In this document: piece by piece, positions 54,828 to 63,965 of the stretch | How positions within the stretch are numbered: position 1 is the first letter of the stretch | Layout of the letters: each line of letters starts with the position of its first letter | Source: an uncultured Opitutia bacterium | Lineage (GTDB): Bacteria > Verrucomicrobiota > Verrucomicrobiia > Opitutales > Opitutaceae | Reading direction: 5' to 3' | Assembly (NCBI GenBank): GCA_903830425.1 | Contig: CAIKTR010000038.1 | Coordinates: 1 to 64,000, forward strand | DNA length: 64,000 nt | The notes under the pieces: generated by a model | Told to the model about the DNA's origin: nothing | Seen by the model: the letters and a program-made list of their open reading frames with translations, nothing else | Databases searched by the model: none | Translations under genes and position numbers: made by a program

Positions 54828-56738
54828 ATGGCTAATCTCACGCGCCGCGCTTTCGTCCGCACCACCTCCTTGCTGGCCGCCAGTCTGCCCGCGGCCTCGC
54901 TGCTCCTGCCGCGCCTGGGCCTGGCTGCCCCCGCCTCGGCCCGGGTTGGCGGCGGCATCGAGCGTCAGGCCTTCCGGGCCTACCTGGTGCGGGCGCTCGA
55001 GGCCAAGCTGGGCCCGATCCTCGCCCTGGCCCGGCCGAACGGCCAGTTCGGCACCGAGCCGTGGATCGTGCGCGACCAGGATGCCATCCTGACCCTGGCG
55101 CTGCTCTACCAGTGCGAGGGCGGCCCGCACTACAAGGACCCGCAGCTGCTCGAACGCATTGCGGCGGGCGGGCGCTACCTGCGGGCCCGGCAGGATGCCA
55201 AGGGCATGTACCCCTTCGACAAGAAGGACGGATCCAACTGGGGGCCGATCTACATGCCGTGGACCTATCTCCGCTGGATCGTCACCTTCCAGCTCATGGC
55301 GGCCGACTTCGCCCCGGCGGATCGCGCGATTTGGGCCGAGGGCCTGAAACTCGGCTACGCCGGGATCGCCGCGACCGAGCTCTCATCGCGCAGCGGCATC
55401 TATCCCGGCCCGCTGACCGGCCATCCGCCGCTCAAGCCGGGCGAGGTCATCCCGTGGATTCATAACATCCCCTGCCACCACGCCGCCGGCCTGTTCATCG
55501 CGGGGCGTCATTTCGGCCGGCCCGACTGGCAGCAGCAGGCCCGGGAGTACATCCAGCTGGTGGTGGCCGCCCAGTCGGAGCATGGCTGGTGGACCGAGCA
55601 CAGCGGCCCGGTCGTGCTCTACAACCGCGTCTACCTCGAGGCGCTCGGGGTCTATTACGCGCTCAGCGGCGACGCCGGCGTGCTGCCTGCGCTGGAGCGC
55701 GGCAACCGCTACCACCTCAACTACCTCTACCCCAACGGGGCGATGATCGAGACGGTGGACGAGCGCAATCCCTCCGAGCCGCTCAAACTGGTTCGCGGTC
55801 CCCAGGGCGCCGCCCGCTACCTCCCGCCGCACATCGGCATTCATCCGGGCCTGTATTGCACCGACGAGGGCCGGGCGCTGCTGGCGCACCAGTTTCCGCT
55901 CGTGGCGGAGCGGGATCCGGCGGAACTCGATTCCGCGGAGTTCCTGTATCTGTTCCTGCCGGCGACCGACGCCGGGCTGGCCTACACCACCGCGCCGGCC
56001 CGCCGGTTCCGCATGGGGGGCGACGCCCTGATCGCCCGCGAAGACCCGTGGCTGGTCAGCCTTTCCGCCTACTGCTGCCCGCGCACCGGCAACCGCTTCA
56101 TCCAGGACCGGCAGAACCTGATCAGCATTTATCACCGCGACGCCGGCCTGATCCTCGGCGGCGGCAACACCAAGCTGCAGCCGCTCTGGAGCACCCTGAC
56201 AGTGGGCGACCCCCGCCTCCTCACGCCGGTGGGGGCCAAGCGCGACACGAACCTGGCCCCGACCGTGGCGGTGGCCTACACCCCGGAACACTGCGTCATC
56301 GCCGAACCCGGCCCCCAGCGCTGGACGCAACGGATCTCCGCCGCCGGTGCCGTGGTCGAACTGGCCTGCGAGATCGTCTCGGCCACCGCGCTGCGCCTCG
56401 GCGCCACCCTCGTGCAGGCCGCGCCGGATGGACGCCCGGCGGCGGTCCACCTCACCTTCCTGCCTTACCCGGAATCCCCGGTGGTGTTTTCCGACGGCGC
56501 GCGAGCGGACATCGCCGGCGCCTGGTGGGAAAAGACCGGGGTCACCCAGCTGCGGCATCATGTCTGGCAGCTGGACCTGCCAGCCGCGGCGCGCATCGCC
56601 TGCCCCGTGCTGCCGCACAACCCGTACACGACGGACGGCCATGCCGAGGCGGCGGAGGGTCGCCTCGTCGTCTCCCTGCCGCTGGAGCGCCTCGGCGTGA
56701 CCTGCCCGCTGACGCTGACCATCGGTCGTCCCGCCTAG
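54828..56738 (+). CDS. Tat-exported protein, probable (alpha/alpha) toroid glycan-degrading enzyme
   Basis: This 636-aa protein has a twin-arginine signal (NLTRRAFVRTTSLLAASLPAASLLLP). The first ~330 residues are helical with toroid-like aromatic repeats: DAILTLALLYQCEGGPHYKD, WTYLRWIVTFQLMA, HHAAGLFIAGRHFGRPDWQQQAREYIQLVVAAQ and YLEALGVYYALSG. A long beta-rich C-terminus follows (about 380-636). This is the architecture of alginate-lyase and heparinase-like polysaccharide lyases and unsaturated glucuronyl hydrolases. No family signature is clear enough for a specific call. It starts 99 nt after the TetR gene, with a palindromic site directly before its ATG, and leads a plus-strand run with the SDR and UroD-like genes. 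Confidence 0.72.
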   Translation: MANLTRRAFVRTTSLLAASLPAASLLLPRLGLAAPASARVGGGIERQAFRAYLVRALEAKLGPILALARPNGQFGTEPWIVRDQDAILTLALLYQCEGGPHYKDPQLLERIAAGGRYLRARQDAKGMYPFDKKDGSNWGPIYMPWTYLRWIVTFQLMAADFAPADRAIWAEGLKLGYAGIAATELSSRSGIYPGPLTGHPPLKPGEVIPWIHNIPCHHAAGLFIAGRHFGRPDWQQQAREYIQLVVAAQSEHGWWTEHSGPVVLYNRVYLEALGVYYALSGDAGVLPALERGNRYHLNYLYPNGAMIETVDERNPSEPLKLVRGPQGAARYLPPHIGIHPGLYCTDEGRALLAHQFPLVAERDPAELDSAEFLYLFLPATDAGLAYTTAPARRFRMGGDALIAREDPWLVSLSAYCCPRTGNRFIQDRQNLISIYHRDAGLILGGGNTKLQPLWSTLTVGDPRLLTPVGAKRDTNLAPTVAVAYTPEHCVIAEPGPQRWTQRISAAGAVVELACEIVSATALRLGATLVQAAPDGRPAAVHLTFLPYPESPVVFSDGARADIAGAWWEKTGVTQLRHHVWQLDLPAAARIACPVLPHNPYTTDGHAEAAEGRLVVSLPLERLGVTCPLTLTIGRPA

Positions 56739-56763
56739 TCGCTGCCCCGCCTCGCCCCGCGCC

Positions 56764-57579
56764 ATGCCTCCCGACCTGCCGCCCTCCGCCGGCCCGCCGG
56801 CCCAGCCCTCGGATCCGGCGGTTCATTCCCTGCGCGGACGCTGTGCCATCGTCACCGGCGCGTCCCGCGGCATCGGCCGGGCCATTGCGCTGGCCTACAC
56901 TCGCGCCGGCGCCCAAGTCGTGATCAACCACGCCCCGGACCAGGCCGTGCCCCAGGACCTGCTCGACCTCATCGCCGCCGAAGGCGGCCAGGCAGTGGCG
57001 GTCCAGGCGGACGTCGGCCGGTCCGCCGACCAGGAGCGGCTGCTCGCCGCCGCCCTCACGCACTTCGGCCGGATCGACATCCTCGTCAACAACGCCGCGA
57101 TCAAGGGCAAGGCCTCGTTTTTGGAGGTGACCGAGGCGACCTGGGACGAGGTCATGCGCACCAACCTGCAGGGCCCCTACTTCCTCGCCCAGCGGGTCGC
57201 CCGGGAGATGCTCCGGGCGGGCACGCGCGGCCGCATCATCAATTTGTCGAGCCTGCACGAGTCCAAGCCGCTGCGCGGATCCTCGGTCTACAGCATCTCC
57301 AAAAGCGGCCTGGCCATGCTGACGATGACGCTGGCCCTCGAGCTCGCCCGCCAGGGGATCACGGTCAACAGCATCCTGCCGGGGTCGTATCTGACCCAGA
57401 TGAACCTGCTGGCGCTGAACGATCCCGCCCGCAAGGCCGACGCAGACAACTGGGTCCCGGTCGGGCGCATGGGCCTGCCGGAGGATCTGGTCGCGACGGC
57501 CGTCTTCCTCGCCGGACCGAATTCCGACTACATCACGGGCAGCTGCATCCGGGTCGATGGCGGCCTGAGCCTGGTCTAG
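56764..57579 (+). CDS. Short-chain dehydrogenase/reductase (SDR)
   Basis: A classical SDR oxidoreductase of 271 aa. The cofactor-binding TGASRGIG motif is near residue 37, with DILVNNAA, NLSSLHESK, the catalytic YSISK (Tyr about 177, Lys about 181) and the C-terminal NSILPGSYLT and ITGSCIRVDGGLSLV. In uronate-catabolising islands such enzymes often reduce keto-deoxy sugars, but the substrate here is not determinable. The N-terminal ~25 residues form a Pro-rich extension. It begins 25 nt after the Tat protein gene. Confidence 0.9.
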   Translation: MPPDLPPSAGPPAQPSDPAVHSLRGRCAIVTGASRGIGRAIALAYTRAGAQVVINHAPDQAVPQDLLDLIAAEGGQAVAVQADVGRSADQERLLAAALTHFGRIDILVNNAAIKGKASFLEVTEATWDEVMRTNLQGPYFLAQRVAREMLRAGTRGRIINLSSLHESKPLRGSSVYSISKSGLAMLTMTLALELARQGITVNSILPGSYLTQMNLLALNDPARKADADNWVPVGRMGLPEDLVATAVFLAGPNSDYITGSCIRVDGGLSLV

Positions 57580-57606
57580 GCCGAGTCGCGCCGGGCTCAG
57601 ATGATA

Positions 57607-57622
57607 GTAACCGTTCGGTGCG
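57607..57622 (+). promoter_or_regulatory. Operator-like site 2 (GTAACC-N4-GGTGCG)
   Basis: GTAACC-GTTC-GGTGCG: the left half matches the consensus and the right half is degenerate. It lies in the 147-nt gap between the SDR and UroD-like genes, 105 nt before the latter's ATG. It could allow the UroD-like gene its own regulated promoter. Confidence 0.35.
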
Positions 57623-57726
57623 GATAATGCGCGGAACGCCGGGTGTGCGCTCGACAGGCCCCCGGGGGGCAGGCAGGATGACGGCCGTCGGTCAGGAGCG
57701 CGGGGCTTCCGGACCGCCCCAGCCCC

Positions 57727-58866
57727 ATGGCGAAAACCACTATGACCGGTCGGCAACGCATCCTCACCACCATCCGGCACGAGGAGCCGGACCGGGTCCC
57801 CGTCGCCCCGCGCGTCTGGGCGTGGCTGATGGCCGAATACGGCGCGCAGGACCTCGCCACGCACCTCCGCGCCTTCCCGGACCTCGATCAAATGTACCCG
57901 GTCGACGACGGGACGCTGAACACGCTGGATGTGTTTCCCGACACCTACGACCTGCCGGAGGTCCGGGTGGAACAACGCAAGTACCCGGAGGGTGATTTTG
58001 TCGCGGTTGAGCGCACCTTCCACACGCCCGCCGGAAAATTGTCCGACCGCATCCTCGTCCCCCCCGACGGCCGCGAGTTCGGGGTGACACCGAATCCGGT
58101 GCGGACGGAGCACCTGGTGAAGGGCCCGGAGGACCTGGCCGCGCTGCCCTACGTGCTCGCGCCGGTGAACACGCGGTACGACTTCCTGGCGGCCCTGCGC
58201 ACGCAGCTGGGCGACCGCGGGGTGCTGATGGTGGTGGTCCGTTGCGCGCTCGACCACAATGCGGGGCATGCCCGCGAGCTGGCGGACCTGATGGTCGACT
58301 ACTACGACAACCGGCCGTTATTCGACGCGTTGATCGGCCTGTTTCACCGCCGGTCCCTGGCCCAGGTCCGGGCCGCGCTCGAGGGCGGCGCCGAGGTGAT
58401 TTTCGGCACGTGGTACTTCGCCTCGCTGTCCGCCGGCTGGTCCCCGGCGATCTTCGCCGAGGTCTTCGTGCCGCTGATCCGCGAGCACGTGGAACTGACG
58501 CACCGCTACGGGGCGCTCTATGACTACTATGACGATGGCCGGCTGGCGGACTCGATGGAGCTGATCGCCGGCACGGGGGTGGATGTGCTCGAAACCTGCA
58601 CGCCGCCCCCGACGGGCGATTTCGATCTGGCGCGCGCGAAGCGGGTGATCGGCCGCACCACCACGCTGAAGGGCTACATGGACCTGCTCCATGTGATCAA
58701 GAACGGGACGCCGGACACGATCGATGCGGCGGTGCGCGTCGCGATGGAGGTCGGCAAGCCGGGCGGCGGCTTCATCATCGGCAGCTCGGACAGCATCCGC
58801 GAAGGCACGTCGCGGGAAAACCTCGCGGCCTATTTTTCCGCGTGCCGCCGGCATGGGGCGTACTGA
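57727..58866 (+). CDS. Uroporphyrinogen decarboxylase-like protein
   Basis: This 379-aa member of the URO-D superfamily starts MAKTTMTGRQRILTTIRHEEPDRVPV, the typical opening of the MtaA/CmuA-like and hypothetical UroD branch. Other matching segments are DYYDNRPLFDALIGLF, VIFGTWYFASLSAGWSPAIF, YYDDGRLADSMELIAGTGVDVLE and a late GGGFIIGSSDSI. It is not the haem-synthesis HemE, which differs at the N-terminus. Family members include corrinoid-dependent methyltransferases, and many unassigned ones sit in sugar-catabolism loci. No corrinoid protein gene is nearby. It lies 147 nt after the SDR gene and may share its regulation through site 2. Confidence 0.85.
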   Translation: MAKTTMTGRQRILTTIRHEEPDRVPVAPRVWAWLMAEYGAQDLATHLRAFPDLDQMYPVDDGTLNTLDVFPDTYDLPEVRVEQRKYPEGDFVAVERTFHTPAGKLSDRILVPPDGREFGVTPNPVRTEHLVKGPEDLAALPYVLAPVNTRYDFLAALRTQLGDRGVLMVVVRCALDHNAGHARELADLMVDYYDNRPLFDALIGLFHRRSLAQVRAALEGGAEVIFGTWYFASLSAGWSPAIFAEVFVPLIREHVELTHRYGALYDYYDDGRLADSMELIAGTGVDVLETCTPPPTGDFDLARAKRVIGRTTTLKGYMDLLHVIKNGTPDTIDAAVRVAMEVGKPGGGFIIGSSDSIREGTSRENLAAYFSACRRHGAY

Positions 58867-58918
58867 CCGTCCGAGCCGGGGATTTGACTTGCGGCCCGCA
58901 CTCGGCCATCACCACGCC

Positions 58919-60238
58919 ATGCGTCGCCTACTCCTGTCGTTGTGCGCCTTGGTTGGACTGTGGTTGATCGGTGTCGGCCCCGCAGGCGCCAAGCCTCCCC
59001 TCGCTGAGGTCACGGAGCGCGCGGAAAAGGGCAATGCCAAGGCCCAGTTTACCCTCGGCGAGATCTATGCGAACGGCGACGGCGTCGTCGAGGACCCGGT
59101 CGAGGCGGTGCGCTGGTATCAGAAATCCGCCGCGCAGGACTACACCCGGGCGCAGGCCGCCCTCGGCTACATGTACAGCGTCGGCCACGGGGTGGGGAAG
59201 GACAGCGCCGAGGCCGTGCGGTGGTTCCGGCTGGCGGCGGAGAAGGGCCACGCCACCGCCCAATACAATCTCGGGATCAAGTATCAGACGGGCGACGGGG
59301 TGGAGAAGGACAGCGCCGAGGCGGCGAAGTGGTACCTGCTGGCGGCCGACCAGGGCACGGGGCACGCCAAGGCCCGGTACAATCTCGGGGTGATGTACGC
59401 GACCGGCGACGGGGTGCAGAAGGATCCCCTCGAGGCGGTCCTGTGGTATCGGAAGGCGGCGGAGCTCAATTACGCCAAGGCCCAGGCCAATCTCGGCTTC
59501 ATGTATGCCACGGGCGACGGCGTCCGGCGGGATCCGGCGGAAGCGGTGGCCTGGTACCGCAAGGCGGCCGACCAGGGTGACGCGACCGCACTGTACAATC
59601 TCGGGGTCATGGCCGCGGTGGGCGACGGCGTGCCGAAGGATCTGGTGCAGGCCCACGTGTGGATGAAGGAAGCCGGCGCGCAGGGCGACAAGAACGCCCG
59701 TCCCAACCTGGAGGCGATCGAGCAAAAGATGACCGCGGAGCAGAAGGCGGAAGCCCAGCAGCTGACGTCCACGGCCCGGAAGGCCGAACACAAGGCTCGT
59801 CCGTCCGGCTGGTATGCCAAATTTCGACCGGGGGCGGGTGCCCGCCTCAGGTTCCAGGCCGACGGCCGCTGCACGACAGCGGAGGAAGGCGCCTTCTGCC
59901 GCTTCGGGATCTGGGTGGCCGCGGCGGGTCCCGAGGCGGAGGTGGAACTCTTGCCCACGGCGGAAGATCCGGCGGCGGCCGACGCCAAACTCGCGACCTA
60001 TCGTGCGATTGTGCTGCAGCGCTCGGATGAGATGGTCGTGCTGAAGGTGGTGACGGATCCGGCCCGGCAGGAGCAGAGCGTGGAGATCTTCACTGTCTTT
60101 CCGAAGACCGGCCTCGGTTTTGTGACGATCTGCAGCGCGGACGGCCAGAGCCGGGTGGATCCGCGCAACCCGGGTGCGGCGGACACGACGAAGGCGGGAG
60201 CGAGCGGATCCGTCACGCCGCTGGTCCGGGCGGACTGA
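58919..60238 (+). CDS. Secreted Sel1-like repeat protein
   Basis: The ATG at 58919 gives 439 aa starting with a signal peptide (LLLSLCALVGLWLIGVGPAGA). Six Sel1-like TPR repeats of ~36 aa follow (about residues 34-255). Each has A-(Q/L)-x-x-L-G-x-x-(Y/M)...GDGV-x-(K/E/R)-D-x-x-(E/Q)-A-x-x-W-(Y/F). A C-terminal unrelated region (about 290-439) includes WYAKFRPGAGARLRF and EGAFCRFGIWV. Sel1 repeats are protein-binding scaffolds. The open frame extends 65 codons up through the preceding gene. It ends 47 nt before the convergent BNR gene. No specific link to glycan degradation is visible. Confidence 0.85.
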   Translation: MRRLLLSLCALVGLWLIGVGPAGAKPPLAEVTERAEKGNAKAQFTLGEIYANGDGVVEDPVEAVRWYQKSAAQDYTRAQAALGYMYSVGHGVGKDSAEAVRWFRLAAEKGHATAQYNLGIKYQTGDGVEKDSAEAAKWYLLAADQGTGHAKARYNLGVMYATGDGVQKDPLEAVLWYRKAAELNYAKAQANLGFMYATGDGVRRDPAEAVAWYRKAADQGDATALYNLGVMAAVGDGVPKDLVQAHVWMKEAGAQGDKNARPNLEAIEQKMTAEQKAEAQQLTSTARKAEHKARPSGWYAKFRPGAGARLRFQADGRCTTAEEGAFCRFGIWVAAAGPEAEVELLPTAEDPAAADAKLATYRAIVLQRSDEMVVLKVVTDPARQEQSVEIFTVFPKTGLGFVTICSADGQSRVDPRNPGAADTTKAGASGSVTPLVRAD

Positions 60239-60285
60239 GTCCGAGCCGGACGCTGGGAGCGCTGCCCTGCCGGTGATCCGGCCGA

Positions 60286-61674
60286 CTACGTGCGGGCCGG
60301 ATTGGCCGGCCGCCACCAGACTTGGTTGTTGAGCTCGCGCTCATGCAGGCCCGTGCCGCCGCTGCCGGCGGTGTAGAGAATCCCGGGCAGCTCGGGAATC
60401 GCGTGGTGCCCGGTGGCGCGCTCCAGGTTGGGCAGCCAGTGCGGCCCGTGCCCGTCGTACGGTTGCAGGACCTCGCTCTGAAAGGTCCGGGCGCCGTCAT
60501 CGGACCACAGGCGCACGATCTGGCTGCTGGGATGCGCCCAGTCGGTCTCGCCGGGTGCGAGCTTCACCAGCGTCCCGATGATCGTCGCCCGGCCGGAGGC
60601 GCTGAAGGTGACGGCGCCGGTCATCACCAGGTCGTGATCGCGCCAGGCGGCGGGGAGAAACGGATGCAGGTCGCGGCGGGTCCAGCCGCCGCCGGGCGCG
60701 GGGGTCGCGAGGTAGGAATGGGCCACGCCCTGTTCCCGGACGCTGTGCAGCAGGTGGGGCACCCCCGCCGGGCTGACCGCGAGGGCCCCCGCGTAGAGCG
60801 TCCGGCCGGTGGTGTCGCCGCCGTGCAGCAGCCCGTCGATCGTCTCGGCGGTGGCGGGCAGCGTCACCGGCGTGCCGTCGGAGCGGCGCCAGGTGACCCC
60901 GGCATCCGGGCTCACCAGATACCCGAGCGTCTCGATCGGTTTCCCGCCGGGCCGGGGATTGGTCTCATAGACCCGGCAGCTCAGGTGGATGGTGCGGTGA
61001 TCGGGGCCCCAGGCCGTCGAGTCCTGAAAGTGCGCGTAGTCGAGATAACGCGACCGCATGATCGCCCCCTGGCGCTGCCACGCGGCGCCCGGCGGCTTCC
61101 GCCAGAGCTCCATTTCATTGCGCTGGTCGTTGGCCTCGTAGTAGCGGCGGCACGTCATGATCAGCGTGTCGTCGGGGGCGCAGAGCAGCACCGGATAGGA
61201 CAGGCTCTCGCCAAACTGGATTTCCGGTCCCCACGCGGAGCTGTCGTTGGGCCGCAGGGACCGGCGGTAGCGGAAAGGCCGGTGGTGCGGATAATAGACG
61301 ATGTGGAGGAAGCCCTGGCGATCGATCGTCAGGGCCGGCCCGCCGTGGTTGTCGAGCGCCTCGCCGACGGTCACGGTCGGCGACCATTGCCCCGTCCGCC
61401 GGTCGAGGCTGCGCGCCCGCACCCAGAAGCCCGTCAGTTCCGCGTCCAGCCACGCGACGTGGGTCCGGTCGCCGCACGTGATGATCTTGCTCGACTCGCC
61501 GTACCCGGTGGCCCGGCCGCTGCCTGCGGCGGAGAGGACCACGGGCGCGTCAGTCGCCGTGGCCGGCGGGGACGCCGCGCGTCCGGCCGCGCCGAGCAAG
61601 GTGGCGGCCAGCGCGCCGCTGCCGAGGAGGCGGACGAAATCGCGGCGATCGAGGGGCGGCAGGGGCGGGGACAT
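60286..61674 (-). CDS. Tat-exported BNR_4-type beta-propeller protein, possible polysaccharide lyase
   Basis: This 462-aa protein from the ATG at 61674 has a twin-arginine signal (LDRRDFVRLLGSGALAATLLG). The mature part is a beta-propeller of the BNR_4 type. The segment at about 105-145 (DNHGGPALTIDRQGFLHIVYYPHH...YRRS) is the conserved His/Tyr block seen in PL24/PL25-like ulvan lyase families. Later propeller motifs include DDTLIMTCRRYYE, LVSPDAGVTWRRSDG and LWSDDGARTFQSE. The role as a lyase is inferred from this block. Alternatives are a sialidase-like or carbohydrate-binding propeller. A TTG further upstream (61719) could add 15 residues. It starts 42 nt after the heparinase-like gene's stop and is the second gene of that operon. 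Confidence 0.78.
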   Translation of the reverse strand: MSPPLPPLDRRDFVRLLGSGALAATLLGAAGRAASPPATATDAPVVLSAAGSGRATGYGESSKIITCGDRTHVAWLDAELTGFWVRARSLDRRTGQWSPTVTVGEALDNHGGPALTIDRQGFLHIVYYPHHRPFRYRRSLRPNDSSAWGPEIQFGESLSYPVLLCAPDDTLIMTCRRYYEANDQRNEMELWRKPPGAAWQRQGAIMRSRYLDYAHFQDSTAWGPDHRTIHLSCRVYETNPRPGGKPIETLGYLVSPDAGVTWRRSDGTPVTLPATAETIDGLLHGGDTTGRTLYAGALAVSPAGVPHLLHSVREQGVAHSYLATPAPGGGWTRRDLHPFLPAAWRDHDLVMTGAVTFSASGRATIIGTLVKLAPGETDWAHPSSQIVRLWSDDGARTFQSEVLQPYDGHGPHWLPNLERATGHHAIPELPGILYTAGSGGTGLHERELNNQVWWRPANPART

Positions 61675-61715
61675 GGGCGAGGGTGTCGGGGGTTTGGTGC
61701 GGCGGCGCCCGTTCG

Positions 61716-63746
61716 TCAAATGAGGAGCGCGGGTACGGCCGGTCCGACGGGATCGGTCAGGCTGAGGCGCACCGTCTGGCCCCGGTGCGAACCCGCTACG
61801 TGCCAGGCTCCGCCCACGTGGGTCACGTCGAGCCGGCCGTGGTCCGCGCCGTGCGGCGCCGCGGTGCAGACGGTCAGGAAGGTGTGGGCGAGGGCGGAGT
61901 CGGACTGGAACTCGGCGTAGGGATAGACGCCGCTGGCCTCCGGCAACGCCAGTCGGCCGGCGGCGACGCGTCCCGGGCCGGCGGCAGTCACCTGGGCGTG
62001 GAGCGTCGCGTGGGGCCGCTCAATCACGAAGGTGTCGCCGTCATGGCGGACGCGTCCGGCGCCATCCTCGTTGTAGACCTGAAACCGCGCCTGCACCGGC
62101 TGGGCCGCATCCAGGACCACCCGATCGAGCAGGACCAGCACGTCCGGCTTGAGGAAGACCACGGTGCGCTGCACCACCTGCGCGGGCAGGCCGGCGCGGC
62201 GGTAGGCGTCGGCCGCGTCACTGGTGGCGGCCATCCAGCCGAGCCCGGTGCGGAAATCCAGCAACTGGGCCCGGGCGACCGAGGCGTTGGTGCCATCGTG
62301 GCCGTCGTGGTACACATGCCCCCGCCCGCCGATGAGCACCGCGGTGTGCGCCTCGGTCAGGCGCAGCAGCCAGCGGGGGTCGGTGGTGGCGTAGGCGGCG
62401 TGGAGCGGGTCGTTCAGGAGCCGTTCGCCGTGCGCCTTGAAAATCACGCTGTTCCGGTCGGCGTGCTCGTGGTTCTCGGGCCCGCCGCTGCGGAGCGAGA
62501 CGACGCTGTCCGCCTCGCCCCAGCCGGACCGGGACAGGACGATGCCGAGGGCCTGATGGGAATCGAGCGGCTCCGCCGTGGCCGGCCGGCCGGGGAGTTC
62601 CGGGTCGAACCAGATGGCCCCCCAGCTCGTCGACCAGGTCGGCGGGAAGGCGTGGGGATGTTGGGTGAAGGCCTGCGCCGCGCCGTCGCGAAACTCGCGG
62701 GCGATCCACGCCAGGGGCACGCCCAGCGCGGCGACGCTGCCATCGCCGAGGTTGATGCAGTCGTCCGGATGGCCGACAGTCGGCATCGTCATGCTGCGGG
62801 CGTACCGCGCCTGGGCGGGAAAATCCAGCAGGCCCCGCTCGTCGATCCCGAGCCGGCGCCGCAGGAGCTCGAGGATGAAGACATAGTGGGTGAACGTGAA
62901 GTCCCAGTAGCCGATGCCCTCGCCGAAGGTGCTGTCGGCGGGTTGCCAGGCGGCGTAGCGCTGCAGGCTGTCCCGGGTCAGGTCCACCCACTGCGCCGCA
63001 TCCGGATGGCGGCCGTGCAGGTGGCAGGCGGCGGCGGCGAGTCCGGCGGTGGTGATGATGCGGAGATTGCTGGTGTTGAGAATCGTGGCCCAGCGGGCGA
63101 CGTCGACCGGCGGCAGGCCCTCCTCGCCGGGCTGCAGGCTCCACGGCGGCACCGTGTCGTGGTGCGTCATGTCGTCGAGGCCCCGGTAGCAGGCCGGCCC
63201 GCCGACGGTGCCTAAGCCCCGGTCAATCGCCGCCAGCTCCGCCGCCGTGAGGTCGGCCGCGAGCCAGTCGGCCGCCAGGGCGACCGCGATGCAGGAGCCG
63301 GCGCCGCGCATGACGGTGACGGGTTGCTGGCGGGAGTTCAGGATCCAGTCCCAGTGCGGATACCGCAGCACCGCCTGCAGCGCGGTGCGCGCGAGGGCCA
63401 GATGCCGGGCATCGGGGGCGAGGACATGGGCGAAGGCCGAGCGCATCAGGATGCCCTGGGCGCGAAACTGGTGGGCGGCGTGGTTGGTCAGGCGGAGCTC
63501 GTGGCGCAAAAACTGGTCGTCCGCGGCGAAATCCACCGTGCTCAGGTAGGTCCAGAACAGCTGGAACTCGGGGCGCCGCACCGTCGCGCGGATGCGCGGC
63601 AGGTCGGCGGCGTCAAACAGCAGCCCGTGCGGGCCGCTGGTGGCGGCGGGTAGGCTGGCCCCAGCGGCGCGCGCGGGGCGGTCGAGGGCCAGCAGGGCGC
63701 CGAGGCTGAGGCCGGTGCGGAGAAACTGGCGGCGGGTGTGTGACAT
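61716..63746 (-). CDS. Tat-exported heparinase II/III-family polysaccharide lyase-like protein
   Basis: This 676-aa protein carries a twin-arginine signal (SHTRRQFLRTGLSLGALLALD). The N-terminal two thirds of the mature protein are helical, as in the (alpha/alpha) toroid of alginate lyase and heparinase families: DRGLGTVGG, GEGIGYWDFTFTHYVFILELL. The C-terminal beta-sandwich holds the heparinase II/III signature PENHEHADRNSVIFKAHGERLLND at about residues 420-445. The conserved His-x-His there coordinates metal or shapes the active site. The substrate is probably a uronic-acid polymer, not further defined. It is first of a minus-strand unit with the BNR_4 gene and divergent from another Tat protein gene, with operator-like site 3 between them. 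Confidence 0.85.
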   Translation of the reverse strand: MSHTRRQFLRTGLSLGALLALDRPARAAGASLPAATSGPHGLLFDAADLPRIRATVRRPEFQLFWTYLSTVDFAADDQFLRHELRLTNHAAHQFRAQGILMRSAFAHVLAPDARHLALARTALQAVLRYPHWDWILNSRQQPVTVMRGAGSCIAVALAADWLAADLTAAELAAIDRGLGTVGGPACYRGLDDMTHHDTVPPWSLQPGEEGLPPVDVARWATILNTSNLRIITTAGLAAAACHLHGRHPDAAQWVDLTRDSLQRYAAWQPADSTFGEGIGYWDFTFTHYVFILELLRRRLGIDERGLLDFPAQARYARSMTMPTVGHPDDCINLGDGSVAALGVPLAWIAREFRDGAAQAFTQHPHAFPPTWSTSWGAIWFDPELPGRPATAEPLDSHQALGIVLSRSGWGEADSVVSLRSGGPENHEHADRNSVIFKAHGERLLNDPLHAAYATTDPRWLLRLTEAHTAVLIGGRGHVYHDGHDGTNASVARAQLLDFRTGLGWMAATSDAADAYRRAGLPAQVVQRTVVFLKPDVLVLLDRVVLDAAQPVQARFQVYNEDGAGRVRHDGDTFVIERPHATLHAQVTAAGPGRVAAGRLALPEASGVYPYAEFQSDSALAHTFLTVCTAAPHGADHGRLDVTHVGGAWHVAGSHRGQTVRLSLTDPVGPAVPALLI

Positions 63747-63875
63747 GGCAGCGGGCTGGGGGGGCGGAAGCGAAGGGGCAAGTCCGGCGACGGCCGGTCT
63801 GCGGCGCCCTCCACTTCCGTTGGGAGCGCGTCCCGGTCACGCTGTCGCGGTCCAAGCGCTCTGGCCAGCAAAACA

Positions 63876-63891
63876 GTATCCAATAGGTTAC
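63876..63891. promoter_or_regulatory. Operator-like site 3 (GTATCC-N4-GGTTAC) between divergent genes
   Basis: GTATCC-AATA-GGTTAC, one mismatch from GTAACC-N4-GGTTAC. It lies midway in the 219-nt region between the heparinase-like gene (start 63746) and the Tat protein at 63966. It is nested in an outer inverted repeat, CAGCAA (63867-63872)/TTGCTG (63892-63897). Site 1 (54808) and site 2 (57607) share the motif. Confidence 0.5.
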
Positions 63892-63965
63892 TTGCTGTTT
63901 GACCTCGGCGGGCCGGGGTATTGGGTGCAGTTCGTCCGCTGCCTCGCCACCCCCCATTCCCCGCC

